From: Leptospiraceae bacterium UBA2033
Lineage (GTDB): Bacteria > Spirochaetota > Leptospiria > Leptospirales > Leptospiraceae
Assembly: GCA_002333425.1 (NCBI GenBank)
Contig: DDBL01000123.1
Span: 1 to 38,185, forward strand
Reading direction: 5' to 3'
Length of the DNA: 38,185 nt
The notes below the pieces were generated by a model. It saw nothing but the letters and a program-made list of their open reading frames with translations, did not search any database and had not been told where the DNA came from. Position 1 is the stretch's first letter; each line of letters begins with the position of its first letter. Positions 16,249-24,149 of this stretch are shown here, piece by piece. A program made the position numbers and the translations under genes.

Positions 16249-16277
16249 TTGACGTTACACAAAGTTTTGTGTAAGAT
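16249..16277 (+). promoter_or_regulatory. Toxin-antitoxin promoter with a palindromic operator in the spacer
   Basis: TTGACG (16249-16254), a 17-base spacer, then TAAGAT (16272-16277). The spacer and first -10 bases form a perfect inverted repeat at 16255-16274 (TTACACAAA, GT, TTTGTGTAA), the natural site for autorepression by the antitoxin. A further half-site TTTTGTGT lies at 16241-16248. The predicted transcription start coincides with the antitoxin ATG. Confidence 0.75.
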
Positions 16278-16283
16278 TGATCT

Positions 16284-16493
16284 ATGGCTACTAACTTAGA
16301 TTTGAATATAGATCTTCTTGAGCAGGCGTTTCTTTTAAGTGGACTTAAAACCAAAAAGGAAACAGTTAATTATGCTTTGAAAGAATTTATACAGAGAAGA
16401 AAACAAAAAGAGATTCTTAAATTTATAGGCAAGGTTGACTTTGATCCAAAATACAATTACAAAGCAAAACGCACTAGAAAAAAGAGTGTATGA
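16284..16493 (+). CDS. Type II antitoxin, VapB/DUF2191-like
   Basis: Antitoxin of 69 residues. The N-terminal strand and two helices (ATNLDLNIDLLEQAFLLSG, then LKTKKETVNYALKEFIQRR) match the ribbon-helix-helix VapB group whose members typically read 'LKTKKEAVEEALR'. The basic C-terminal tail would wrap the toxin. There is no Shine-Dalgarno ahead of the ATG, and the -10 box ends only six bases upstream, suggesting a leaderless mRNA. The stop overlaps the toxin ATG (16490-16493). Confidence 0.87.
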   Translation: MATNLDLNIDLLEQAFLLSGLKTKKETVNYALKEFIQRRKQKEILKFIGKVDFDPKYNYKAKRTRKKSV

Positions 16494-16921
16494 AAATTAA
16501 TTGTTTGCTTGATACCTCAGTTTGGTCGGAAGCACTTAGAAGAAAAAACAATTCTCTCAAATCAGAAAATACCTACCTTTATCACTTAATTCAAAACGAA
16601 GAAAATATTTTTATAACTGGAGTTATCATACAGGAATTACTTTCAGGCATTAAAAACGAAAAAACATTTTTAGAGCTAAAAGAAATCCTATTAAATTTTG
16701 AAATCATTGAACCCGAAATGGAAGATTATATTTTTGCTGCCAACCTTCAAAATAAAATGTCTGCAAAAGGAATTCAAGCAACCACTGTGGATTTACTTTT
16801 AGTTAGTATTGCACTACGCAGAAATTATTATCTACTGAGTTATGATAAAGATTTTACTTTTATTTCTAAACATACAGAATTAAAACTACTAAGTTTTGAA
16901 TCTTATTTGAAAAGGAAATGA
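16490..16921 (+). CDS. Type II toxin, VapC-like PIN-domain ribonuclease
   Basis: PIN-domain nuclease of 143 residues. The acidic site can be traced: Asp8 (LLDTSVW), Glu49 (VIIQELLSGI), Asp101 (TVDLLLVSIA) and Asp119/Asp121 (SYDKDF). VapC toxins cut tRNA or rRNA when freed from their antitoxin. All core residues are present, so it should be active. It is coupled to the antitoxin by ATGA, and its own TGA overlaps the ATG of the truncated exported-protein gene that follows (16918-16921). Confidence 0.9.
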   Translation: MKINCLLDTSVWSEALRRKNNSLKSENTYLYHLIQNEENIFITGVIIQELLSGIKNEKTFLELKEILLNFEIIEPEMEDYIFAANLQNKMSAKGIQATTVDLLLVSIALRRNYYLLSYDKDFTFISKHTELKLLSFESYLKRK

Positions 16922-17061
16922 AGAAGATAATTGCTCTTACCCTATTCTCGAGTCTATTGAATCTAATTTTATTCGCAGAAGAAAAATCGATACAGTGGAG
17001 TGACTACCAAGGGAAGTTGAGCTGGAAAAGTGCTGACACAAAATGCGTTAAGCAAGCATAG
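16918..17061 (+). pseudogene. Truncated exported protein (DUF1566/Lcl-like N-terminus)
   Basis: A 47-codon frame starting inside vapC's stop codon. Residues 1-20 are a signal peptide (MKK, a hydrophobic core, LFAEE), followed by IQWSDYQGKLSWKSADTKC and a premature TAG. In Leptospira secreted proteins of the DUF1566 group, as I recall them, the stretch WSDYQGKM(N/S)W-x-A-x-x-K-C leads into GMRLPT and a 100+ residue domain. Here that continuation is gone, and the next ~50 bases are non-coding (ATGCGTTA occurs twice, at 17043 and 17091). Either the gene is a deletion relic or it encodes a very short secreted peptide. Confidence 0.55.
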
Positions 17062-17113
17062 CCTTAGGTATTAATGCATGTAAGATGCGTTAGGTGATAA
17101 ACGCCTTTAAAAG

Positions 17114-18655
17114 TTATGAGCCCATAGTCTCTGTAATTTTTTTAACTTTTTGTTCTAATTCGTTAATTTTTGATAAGATTTGTTGCACTGAATTACTTTG
17201 TTCATTGGTAGTGGCACTGATTTCTTCTGTGGAAGAGGCAGAGTCTTGGATGACGTTTAGAATTTGTTTTGAGTTTTCGATGGTGTTTATTTTTAACTTA
17301 TCCATGGATTCAATTTCTGATAGAAGTAACTCATTATTATCCGCAACTTCAGAAACAGTTTTTTCGATTTCATGAAATGTGCTTACTGTTTGGTTCATAT
17401 CTTTTTCGGAAGATTGTAATAAAGATTCCGCTTCTAACATTTGTTCTTTTGCTGTATGGATAAATTTATTGATCTGGTTTACTATTGTTGAAATTTCTTT
17501 TGTGGAACGTGATGACTGGTCTGCTAGTTTTCCTACTTCTGAAGCGACTACTGCAAATCCTTTTCCTGTGTCTCCTGCTCTCGCGGCTTCGATAGAAGCG
17601 TTAAGCGAAAGAAGATGAGTTTGATCTGCGATAGATTTAATTTTTTCGATGATCGACGCGACATCTTTTGATTTTTCTGATAAATCGGTGATTGCGTGAT
17701 TTACTAGTTTAGTAGCTTCTTGGTTTTTGGTAAAATTCGATTTCAGATTTTGAATTTGTTTTAAACCTAGTGAATTTTCCTTTTTCATTTCTTTGGATTT
17801 TTCTATGAGAACATTGGCTGTGTCTAATAAAGAGTTAATCTTGTTACCAAGTTCTTGCGATTCAATGACTGTGTTATCTGCAAGTGTAGTTTGTCGACTT
17901 GCACCTTCTGCGATGTATTGTAGAGAGGCTGAAACTTCTTGGGTGCTTTTTACAATATCTGTATAGGAGTCTCTGACGGAAACTGTTACTTGACTCAGGT
18001 CGTCAATCATAGAGCGTAGAATTTTATCTTTGCCTTCTAGTTGTTCTTCACTGTATTTGGAAAGTGCTAAATTTTGGTAGAAATTATCTAATACTCTTTG
18101 TCTAAAAGTGTAAGCCCAGAAACAGGAAATTATAACTTGAAAAACCGCGACCGCATAATGGAAAATAGCCTTTGTAAGTCCAATATAAGGATCTTCAAAA
18201 AAATACATCTGCCAACCATAATTATGTAGTAAAATAAAAATAAGATGTTGAGCGGATACATAAATAGCCATTGGAACAATGCTTAACCAATCCATGTAGA
18301 TAATCATTATAGCCGTAGACGTGAAAAAGAAAAAATGCATTTCCGCAAGCCCATGCATTTGGTAGATATGAAGCATCATAAAAGTTTGTATTACAATTCC
18401 TGCGTTGGATCTAGCAAATCTTGTATCGGGATAAAGTTTGGCTACTAATAAGTATGCGATAACAGCAGGAATAGTTACGCCGAACGTTACTAACCAAGTG
18501 TCGAAATAAAAAACGAGACAAAAGGATAAAATCACATGAAAGAAAATCATCGCTTGCATGATTTTTTCTGCTTTGCGATAAACTGGAAGCATTGCTTCAT
18601 TTAATTGTTCTTTGGTTGCTGTTTTTTTTATTTGTTCAATATCTAGTTTTAACAT
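17114..18655 (-). CDS. Methyl-accepting chemotaxis protein with a His-rich 6-TM input domain
   Basis: Chemoreceptor of 513 residues. The N-terminal ~190 residues form about six membrane helices with no periplasmic domain and no obvious HAMP. The membrane part carries His40, His96, His101, Glu105, His107, His137, His144 and His166, with the notable cluster LHIYQMHGLAEMHF. The cytoplasmic signalling domain has the hairpin tip LNASIEAARAG...GFAVVASEVGKLADQSSRST (about 351-385). Clustered His and Glu in membrane helices suggest a metal, heme or quinone site and an energy- or redox-taxis role (inference). It begins three bases after the redoxin stop, so the two share an operon. Confidence 0.93.
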   Translation of the reverse strand: MLKLDIEQIKKTATKEQLNEAMLPVYRKAEKIMQAMIFFHVILSFCLVFYFDTWLVTFGVTIPAVIAYLLVAKLYPDTRFARSNAGIVIQTFMMLHIYQMHGLAEMHFFFFTSTAIMIIYMDWLSIVPMAIYVSAQHLIFILLHNYGWQMYFFEDPYIGLTKAIFHYAVAVFQVIISCFWAYTFRQRVLDNFYQNLALSKYSEEQLEGKDKILRSMIDDLSQVTVSVRDSYTDIVKSTQEVSASLQYIAEGASRQTTLADNTVIESQELGNKINSLLDTANVLIEKSKEMKKENSLGLKQIQNLKSNFTKNQEATKLVNHAITDLSEKSKDVASIIEKIKSIADQTHLLSLNASIEAARAGDTGKGFAVVASEVGKLADQSSRSTKEISTIVNQINKFIHTAKEQMLEAESLLQSSEKDMNQTVSTFHEIEKTVSEVADNNELLLSEIESMDKLKINTIENSKQILNVIQDSASSTEEISATTNEQSNSVQQILSKINELEQKVKKITETMGS

Positions 18656-18658
18656 AAA

Positions 18659-19306
18659 TTAAAAATTCAAAAATAACTCGTCTAAAATTTCATTTCTTCT
18701 TTGGTTTAAATTTTCTGATGGAAGTTGACAACCATAAGCTATCTTTGCATAAATAGGAAGCTGAGCCAGTTTTTCTTCTCTAAGCAGTGCCTCGATTGCA
18801 AATCTTGCGTACTCCGAGGATTTAAGAGAGCAATACCTTGACTTATTATAATTTCCTCTGTAAAATAGTTTGCCTGTTTTATCTAAGATAACAGCTTGCG
18901 GAGTAGAATACACACCATAAGCTGAAGCAATCTCCCCATTACTATCTTCGACATAAGGAAGATTTAACTCCATTTTTTTAAACTTTGTTACTGCACCTTC
19001 CTTTTCAATTTGAAGAACGACTGCAAAATCAACTTGATTCGAGAATTGTAATAACAATGTTTTGAAATGCTCTAAGTTAAAACGAGAACAAGGACAATAG
19101 GGATTAAAAAAATGAATGAATAGAGGTTTATCTTTTGTTGCTAGAATTGGACTAGGAGGTGTGATAAAAGTATTTTGCGAAATATCTTTGTAATCCGCAG
19201 GTAGTGGTGTTGGCAGAGAGTAACGAACATCTTCTAAATAAACAATGTACCCTGCTATACTAGCAAGCGTTAACAACACCGAAATTACGATTATATGTTT
19301 TAGCAT
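18659..19306 (-). CDS. Membrane-anchored thioredoxin-fold redoxin (CPC motif)
   Basis: Protein of 215 residues. One N-terminal membrane helix (about 4-22) is followed by an extracytoplasmic thioredoxin-like domain. The active-site region reads FFNPYCPCSRF with Cys71 and Cys73, a C-x-C arrangement rather than CxxC, followed by the cis-Pro strand YGVYSTPQAVILDKTGKLFYRG. This resembles the AhpC/TSA-like redoxins and the DUF6436 group with a CPCS motif. It could be a disulfide or peroxide reductase or a cytochrome-maturation-type factor. Its coupling to a His-rich chemoreceptor hints at redox sensing. The start ATG is poorly supported by a Shine-Dalgarno; a hairpin lies just upstream. Confidence 0.75.
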   Translation of the reverse strand: MLKHIIVISVLLTLASIAGYIVYLEDVRYSLPTPLPADYKDISQNTFITPPSPILATKDKPLFIHFFNPYCPCSRFNLEHFKTLLLQFSNQVDFAVVLQIEKEGAVTKFKKMELNLPYVEDSNGEIASAYGVYSTPQAVILDKTGKLFYRGNYNKSRYCSLKSSEYARFAIEALLREEKLAQLPIYAKIAYGCQLPSENLNQRRNEILDELFLNF

Positions 19307-19321
19307 TTTATTCTACTAGAT

Positions 19322-19346
19322 AAGCCTATTATTATAGGCTTTTTTA
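19322..19346 (+). terminator. Hairpin with T-run between lipoxygenase and redoxin genes
   Basis: AAGCCTAT (19322-19329) pairs with ATAGGCTT (19334-19341) around a four-base loop, followed by more T on the plus strand. The U-tract is on the plus strand, although both neighbours are on the minus strand. In the minus direction the stem is followed only by ATCTAG. It may still mark the end of the lipoxygenase operon, or stop antisense transcription. Confidence 0.45.
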
Positions 19347-19373
19347 TGTTCGCTATGTCCATTACAAATTTGG

Positions 19374-21161
19374 TTACACATTAATAGATTGAGTTAAACG
19401 GGAAGGAAGCATAAATGGGTAAGGATAACGCGTCTTATTCCTTGAATGAATGATCTGTTCTACTTTTAATAATTCCTCTTGGTAATCGTCTAATGTTTTT
19501 TCTTGAATAGAGTCTTTAAACCAAAAAGTAGGATACTCTCCTAATTTTGTAAAATAAATGGCTCCGAGAGTATAACCGATATTTAACTGTAAGGATGCAA
19601 TGTCTAGTGTAGGTAAAATTTGCACCCAATCGTATTCGGTGTATTTTTTATCTGCGACAGGGGCTTTATCGTAAAGTGCCATTGGTACTTGGGGAGCATA
19701 GAGCATTAATTCTTTTTGTGGAAAGTTTACTGAAGAATGTCCAGCACTAGCAGTAAAAAGAATTTGTGTAGCGGCTAATGTCAAATATTCCAATGTCTCC
19801 AGTTTGCCTTTCCCATCTTCTCCAAAATCTTTTACTCTACCGCCTGATATGGAAGAAACTTCTTTTGCCCAGAGTTGTAATTCGTAGTCATTTACAATAT
19901 CATTTGTATTTTTGTAGAATATTTCCAAATAAGATTTTACCCAGTTTTGAATTGTATTCCAGATTAAAAGTCCATCGTCTCGATAGGGATAATATTCTAA
20001 TACATTTACATCCTCTACTTTTCTTTGTTTAAGAGAGAATGGAAAAAAAGACTCATTGAATTTCAAATCCAAAACAGACTGAATAGCAACACTTGCATCC
20101 GATTCAATGGTTCCAGCAAGTAAATAATCCACACCACCACCCGGTGCAATAAGTTTTGCTTTTGCTAAGTAGTTAATAAAAATGGTTCCTTTAAAATGAG
20201 GAACCAAAAGTCGATGTAGCGGGTGTCTTGCGGATAATTGTCTGTATGTCGCAATTACAAATGGTTCTAAAAAAAGATGTGTTCTAGATAAATGGGTAAC
20301 AAGTTCGTGGTGGTTTCCATCGGCAGAATTCACAACAGACTTTGCCATTTTCCAAGACCACTCTTGTGACTTTGGGGTAAAGATTGGAAATTCTTTTGGG
20401 TCTTGTCCACATTGAATTGCAACTGGTTTTAGTTTTTTATCGTTTTTGTCTACGGCGAATAATGCTATTGGCGCATAACAGTATTTCTCCCCATTTGGTT
20501 GAAATCCATTTTTTAAACCATCTAATGCTTTATAGTTAGTCATAAAAAGTCTTTTTTCTTTGATTGCATTTGTGATGGAATCATCTTTAAAACTCGGAAT
20601 GGATTTAAAAAGTTTATCAGTAAAAGGAATATTTTTAGGCAATGAGTCAACTCGTTCGATTACAGTTGGATTCCAACCTGCAACGCGCATAATGGCAAAG
20701 TTTTCGTCGGAGTGTAAATCTAAATCTTGATTCGGAATTGGGATTGTAGCAAATAAATCATTGTATTCACTTAAATCTACTCCTTCTCCAGGTTTTAAAA
20801 ATTTGACAACGTAAGTCCCACCAGCTACAAAAAAATTAGTAGGATCTCCAGAAAAAAGAAGACCAAGTAATCGAAAAAGCATTTTGATTCTAAAAATTTC
20901 TGGGAGAAAATACTTTTTAAAATTCCAAGCAGTTTTTTCTCGTGCGGCTAACGCATTTTTAACAAGAGCTACTGCCACATTCAGAAGTTTAAAACCCCAG
21001 ATTAGAGAGGGAATTTCGTTTTTGGGTAATCCGTCTACAATTCCTAGTGGTGGAATGATATTATAGTTGTATCGATACTCATTTCTTCTTTGTTCTAGTT
21101 TTTTATTTCTGCATTTTAAATCTTTATCGTTTTGAGGAAGACAAATATTAGTTAGCCACAT
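19374..21161 (-). CDS. Lipoxygenase
   Basis: Non-heme iron (or manganese) dioxygenase that adds O2 to polyunsaturated fatty acids, giving hydroperoxides; 595 residues, catalytic domain only, without the PLAT domain of plant and animal enzymes. The signature helix reads H285-E-x3-H290-x4-H295-LFLEPFVIATYRQLS-x-HP. Metal ligands are His290, His295, His475 and Asn479 (H-x3-N in AGHSSVNF), plus the C-terminal carboxylate. The last residue is Val595 (SINV) where most lipoxygenases have Ile; fungal Mn-lipoxygenases, as I recall, also end in Val. LIAPGGGVDYLLAG follows the usual bacterial pattern. AGGAAATAATC precedes the ATG. Last gene of the SDR-thiolase-DUF35-P450-lipoxygenase set, 28 bases after the P450. 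Confidence 0.94.
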   Translation of the reverse strand: MWLTNICLPQNDKDLKCRNKKLEQRRNEYRYNYNIIPPLGIVDGLPKNEIPSLIWGFKLLNVAVALVKNALAAREKTAWNFKKYFLPEIFRIKMLFRLLGLLFSGDPTNFFVAGGTYVVKFLKPGEGVDLSEYNDLFATIPIPNQDLDLHSDENFAIMRVAGWNPTVIERVDSLPKNIPFTDKLFKSIPSFKDDSITNAIKEKRLFMTNYKALDGLKNGFQPNGEKYCYAPIALFAVDKNDKKLKPVAIQCGQDPKEFPIFTPKSQEWSWKMAKSVVNSADGNHHELVTHLSRTHLFLEPFVIATYRQLSARHPLHRLLVPHFKGTIFINYLAKAKLIAPGGGVDYLLAGTIESDASVAIQSVLDLKFNESFFPFSLKQRKVEDVNVLEYYPYRDDGLLIWNTIQNWVKSYLEIFYKNTNDIVNDYELQLWAKEVSSISGGRVKDFGEDGKGKLETLEYLTLAATQILFTASAGHSSVNFPQKELMLYAPQVPMALYDKAPVADKKYTEYDWVQILPTLDIASLQLNIGYTLGAIYFTKLGEYPTFWFKDSIQEKTLDDYQEELLKVEQIIHSRNKTRYPYPFMLPSRLTQSINV

Positions 21162-21189
21162 GATTATTTCCTATTCTATTTTGATAATT

Positions 21190-22611
21190 CTAATTTGGTT
21201 TAGAGTCTAATACTACTTTGCCTGTTAAGCCAGATGGCATCATTACACCAAAGAAAAAAGACTGTTCGTATTTTGCTTTATTACTTGGTTCAAACCTTGC
21301 TTTTGCATAAAAAGAAGCTATAGCTGTTTTTAAATAAGTTAAAGCATAGGGCATGCCCATACAACTTCTTGGACCACGACCAAATGGAAAAAAGTAATCA
21401 CTTCCATAAGGATTGGATTTTATTACTTCCAAAGTCCACCTCTCAGGGTTAAATTCTAAAGCGTTTTTCCAATGTTCTTCTGTTCTATGTAAAAAATAAT
21501 TTGATAGAATGATCGGAGTATTGGTTGGAACTTTGTATTCTTTGTTTTTTATTTTATCATTCAAAAATACAACTTGAGTCTTAGAACTATTCCTGCTATA
21601 AAAAGGAACGGGCGGCAAAAGACGCATAGCCTCTCGAATTACTTTATCTAAAAATTCCATTTTGTCTAAATCAGAATTGGAAAAAGTTTCCTTATTTTTT
21701 TGAACAGACTTAACTTCCTTTTTTAATTTTTCTTCGTACACTTTATTTTCGGGTTGACTGAGTAACCAAACGACAGTAGCGAAATTACTGGTTACTGAGT
21801 ATACTCCCCCATAGAAAACGTCGGCTGTATTTGCAATCAAAGCGGCGTCTGAAATTTTTGCCCCTTTTTTAGAAGTCCATTGGATTAAATCACTTGCTTC
21901 TGGATTAAGAGCATTTTCGGAAATTGTAATTAATCTTTCAAAGTATCCAAGCCAGATTTTTCGTTTCAAGTAAAAGAAAGGATTTAGCACAAAGGAAAGA
22001 ATTAATGGATTTGTTAATCGTCTGGAACCTGTTTTCCCGAGAGAGACAAATAATTTATAAACATAGTCCGGTAAATATTTCCCAGCAACAGAAAGCGAAA
22101 AAGAGTCAAAGGATACTCTTTGTAATGCGCTTGTTAAATCTAAATTTTCTCCTTTTGATTTTGCGGCTAATTCTGATACTACTGTAGACATTCCTGCACT
22201 TAATACTTCCGGTTGTTTTTTTAGCCAGTTGTCAAACCATTCAGAGCTAAATGGATTATTTGCGCGTCTGTTTTGCCACTGTGGAGGATTAGCTAGAAAT
22301 GGACTATGTTCGGTGATGACAGGAGTTAGTTCCTTTAACGGAGAATCTTTGTGGTAATTTGACCAATTGGATTCTAGGACTTCTCGAAAAAAATCAGGTG
22401 AGTTAATGACTAACTGGGGAGTCGAGGCAAACCAAAGTACGTAGATGTTTCCATAATTTTGCGCCAAACCAGAAGTAACCTCCCAAGGATTTTGTCCAAG
22501 GAGTAAATTTAGATTTCCGAGAGGAAAACTAGGAGTAGGTCCTGGGAAGGATTCAAATTTACTAATTTTATCGCGGTTTAGAAATCGAAAAAATTTCTTT
22601 AGTAAACTCAT
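21190..22611 (-). CDS. Cytochrome P450
   Basis: Heme-thiolate enzyme of 473 residues with a membrane-proximal Pro-rich start (FPGPTPSFPLGN). K-helix E327-x-x-R330 (EAMR), PERF-type motif FNPERW at 387-392 and heme loop FGRGPRSCMG with Cys417 are intact. In the I helix the region is FYGGVYSVTS (266-275): Gly-Gly and Ser272 are kept, but the acid of the acid-alcohol pair appears to be Tyr271. Loss of that pair is common in P450s that use a peroxide substrate instead of O2 (for example CYP74 allene oxide synthase). With a lipoxygenase next door, a hydroperoxide-converting role is attractive but unproven. Spaced two bases after the DUF35 stop. Confidence 0.94.
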   Translation of the reverse strand: MSLLKKFFRFLNRDKISKFESFPGPTPSFPLGNLNLLLGQNPWEVTSGLAQNYGNIYVLWFASTPQLVINSPDFFREVLESNWSNYHKDSPLKELTPVITEHSPFLANPPQWQNRRANNPFSSEWFDNWLKKQPEVLSAGMSTVVSELAAKSKGENLDLTSALQRVSFDSFSLSVAGKYLPDYVYKLFVSLGKTGSRRLTNPLILSFVLNPFFYLKRKIWLGYFERLITISENALNPEASDLIQWTSKKGAKISDAALIANTADVFYGGVYSVTSNFATVVWLLSQPENKVYEEKLKKEVKSVQKNKETFSNSDLDKMEFLDKVIREAMRLLPPVPFYSRNSSKTQVVFLNDKIKNKEYKVPTNTPIILSNYFLHRTEEHWKNALEFNPERWTLEVIKSNPYGSDYFFPFGRGPRSCMGMPYALTYLKTAIASFYAKARFEPSNKAKYEQSFFFGVMMPSGLTGKVVLDSKPN

Positions 22612-22613
22612 AT

Positions 22614-22940
22614 TTACGCCGCCTGAAAGATTGGCTCTTGCCTTTCGTCTAAATGTTTGAATTTGACTTTATCTCCAATGGCTACAGTTTGTAGATTTGC
22701 CTCTTCGACAATGGTGAGAACTTTTAATCCTTCTTCTAATTCGACTATTGCAAGCACATAAGGAGCCTTAGCCGCTAGATGTCCAAATCCCACATTGACA
22801 ACAGTGTAAGTGTATATCGTCGCAGTTCCTTTAAATTCCATCTCAACGAGAGAATCGTTTCCGCAGTTAGGGCAGGCAAAAGACGGCTCTAACATGAGAA
22901 AACTACATTGGTTACATTTTTTTCCTTTGAGTATATTCAT
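22614..22940 (-). CDS. DUF35 Zn-ribbon/OB-fold protein, thiolase partner
   Basis: Protein of 108 residues. An N-terminal rubredoxin-like zinc ribbon has Cys9, Cys12, Cys23 and Cys26 (CNQC...CPNC), followed by an OB fold (about 33-100, with GTATIYTYTVVNVG and APYVLAIVELEEGLKVLTIV). Such proteins form complexes with SCP2-type thiolases or bind acyl-CoA, and some are essential for the thiolase or hydratase they pair with. Its start codon shares one base with the thiolase stop (TAATG), so equal expression with the thiolase is likely. Confidence 0.92.
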   Translation of the reverse strand: MNILKGKKCNQCSFLMLEPSFACPNCGNDSLVEMEFKGTATIYTYTVVNVGFGHLAAKAPYVLAIVELEEGLKVLTIVEEANLQTVAIGDKVKFKHLDERQEPIFQAA

Positions 22941-24106
22941 TATGAAAAATCCTTTTGTAAAATATGAATTGCCGCAACTGCTCCAGGTCCACCTAATACA
23001 TGAGTAAGTGCTGTGCGAGCATTTTTGACTTGCCTTTCTCCTGACTCTTCTCTAAGTTGAAATGTCATTTCTACTACTTGCCCAACTCCTGTTGCACCTA
23101 CTGGATGACCTTTCGCTTTGAGTCCACCGGATGTGTTTACTGGTAATTTGCCTCCAAGTCTTGTATGACCGTCTAATGTGTAGAAACCGCCTTTTCCTTT
23201 TTCCACAAATCCCAAGTCTTCGATGTTGATGATTTCAGTAATGGTAAAACAGTCATGGCATTCTAGAACGTCAATATCTTCGCGTTTAACGTCTGCCATT
23301 TTAAATGCCTCTTCTGCCGCCTTAACAGTTGCGGGAAAACTAACAGAATCTTTTTTCATGGATAATGTAAAGTAGTCGCCACCCACTGCGGATGCTTTAA
23401 TACTAACTGGTTTTTTAGAAATGGATTTGGCTTTTTCTCTAGTTGTGATGATTACACAAGCCGCCGCGTCTGTAACAAGTGACATATCGTGAAATCCAAG
23501 GGGAGTTGTCACCATTCTAGCGTTCATGATATTTTTAAGTGGAACTACTTTTTGTTTGTGCGCATAAGGATTTTTACTTCCATGAAAGTAATTTTTCTCA
23601 GCAACAGTAGAAAGCATTTCTTTTGTAGTTCCAAATTCGTGCATATGACGCATTGCATTTAACGCAAAACCAGATGGACCGGATACGCAGAATTTGCCTT
23701 CAAACTCAAAGTCTTGTCCTTTGCTTACAATTTCCATTGTCTTAGTTGGATCTTGTGTATTCATTTTCTCAACACCAAGAACTAAAACCGTATCAAAACG
23801 ACCACTCGCCACAGCATGAAAACCCTGATTCAAAGCTAAACCGCCTGACGCACAGGCACCTTCGAGTCTATAAGATGGAACATTACCAATTCCTAATATT
23901 GTAGAAACGTAAGACGCCATTGTGTTTTGGCTATTGAATTCATTGCCCGCATAATTTCCCACAAATACCGCTTGGATTTCTTTGCGATCTATCCCTGCAT
24001 CTTTAATCGCGCCGTTACCGGCTTCTGTTACTAACTCACGCAAATGTTTGTCTGCATGATTCCCATGTTTCGTTTGAAACGCTCCAATAATAGATACTTC
24101 TCTCAT
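22940..24106 (-). CDS. Thiolase family protein, SCP2/acetyl-CoA acyltransferase type
   Basis: Protein of 388 residues. The nucleophile is Cys85 (LEGACASGGLAL). The HDCF motif (284-287) and GHPVGATG (333-340) are the second-half catalytic signatures; the HDCF type is typical of SCP2-like thiolases working with a DUF35 partner. These enzymes cleave 3-ketoacyl-CoA, or condense acyl-CoAs, in fatty-acid and steroid side-chain metabolism. I chose the ATG at 24106 rather than the longer frame from 24166: the extra 20 codons are a translated repeat (ATEARRHRGE), while conserved sequence begins REVSIIGAFQTKHG. The GAGGAG ahead of this ATG comes from the end of that repeat. DUF35 follows directly. Confidence 0.94.
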   Translation of the reverse strand: MREVSIIGAFQTKHGNHADKHLRELVTEAGNGAIKDAGIDRKEIQAVFVGNYAGNEFNSQNTMASYVSTILGIGNVPSYRLEGACASGGLALNQGFHAVASGRFDTVLVLGVEKMNTQDPTKTMEIVSKGQDFEFEGKFCVSGPSGFALNAMRHMHEFGTTKEMLSTVAEKNYFHGSKNPYAHKQKVVPLKNIMNARMVTTPLGFHDMSLVTDAAACVIITTREKAKSISKKPVSIKASAVGGDYFTLSMKKDSVSFPATVKAAEEAFKMADVKREDIDVLECHDCFTITEIINIEDLGFVEKGKGGFYTLDGHTRLGGKLPVNTSGGLKAKGHPVGATGVGQVVEMTFQLREESGERQVKNARTALTHVLGGPGAVAAIHILQKDFS

Positions 24107-24113
24107 AATTTCT

Positions 24114-24139
24114 CCTCTGTGTCTCCGTGCCTCTGTGGC
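24114..24139. repeat. Family A repeat, single arm, overlapping the thiolase leader
   Basis: CCTCTGTGTCTCCGTGCCTC, ending TGTGGC, is one arm of the family A element in the gap between the SDR stop (24150) and the thiolase start (24106). On the minus strand it ends in ...CACAGAGGAGAAATT before the ATG, so the repeat edge forms the only good Shine-Dalgarno for the thiolase. Confidence 0.75.
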
Positions 24140-24149
24140 TAATCCCTTA

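Noticed and set aside
17040..17113. Possible integron attC-like site (GTTAAGC and GTTAGGT boxes)
   Set aside because: Both boxes point the same way; an attC site needs an inverted RYYYAAC partner, and no integrase or cassette array is visible.
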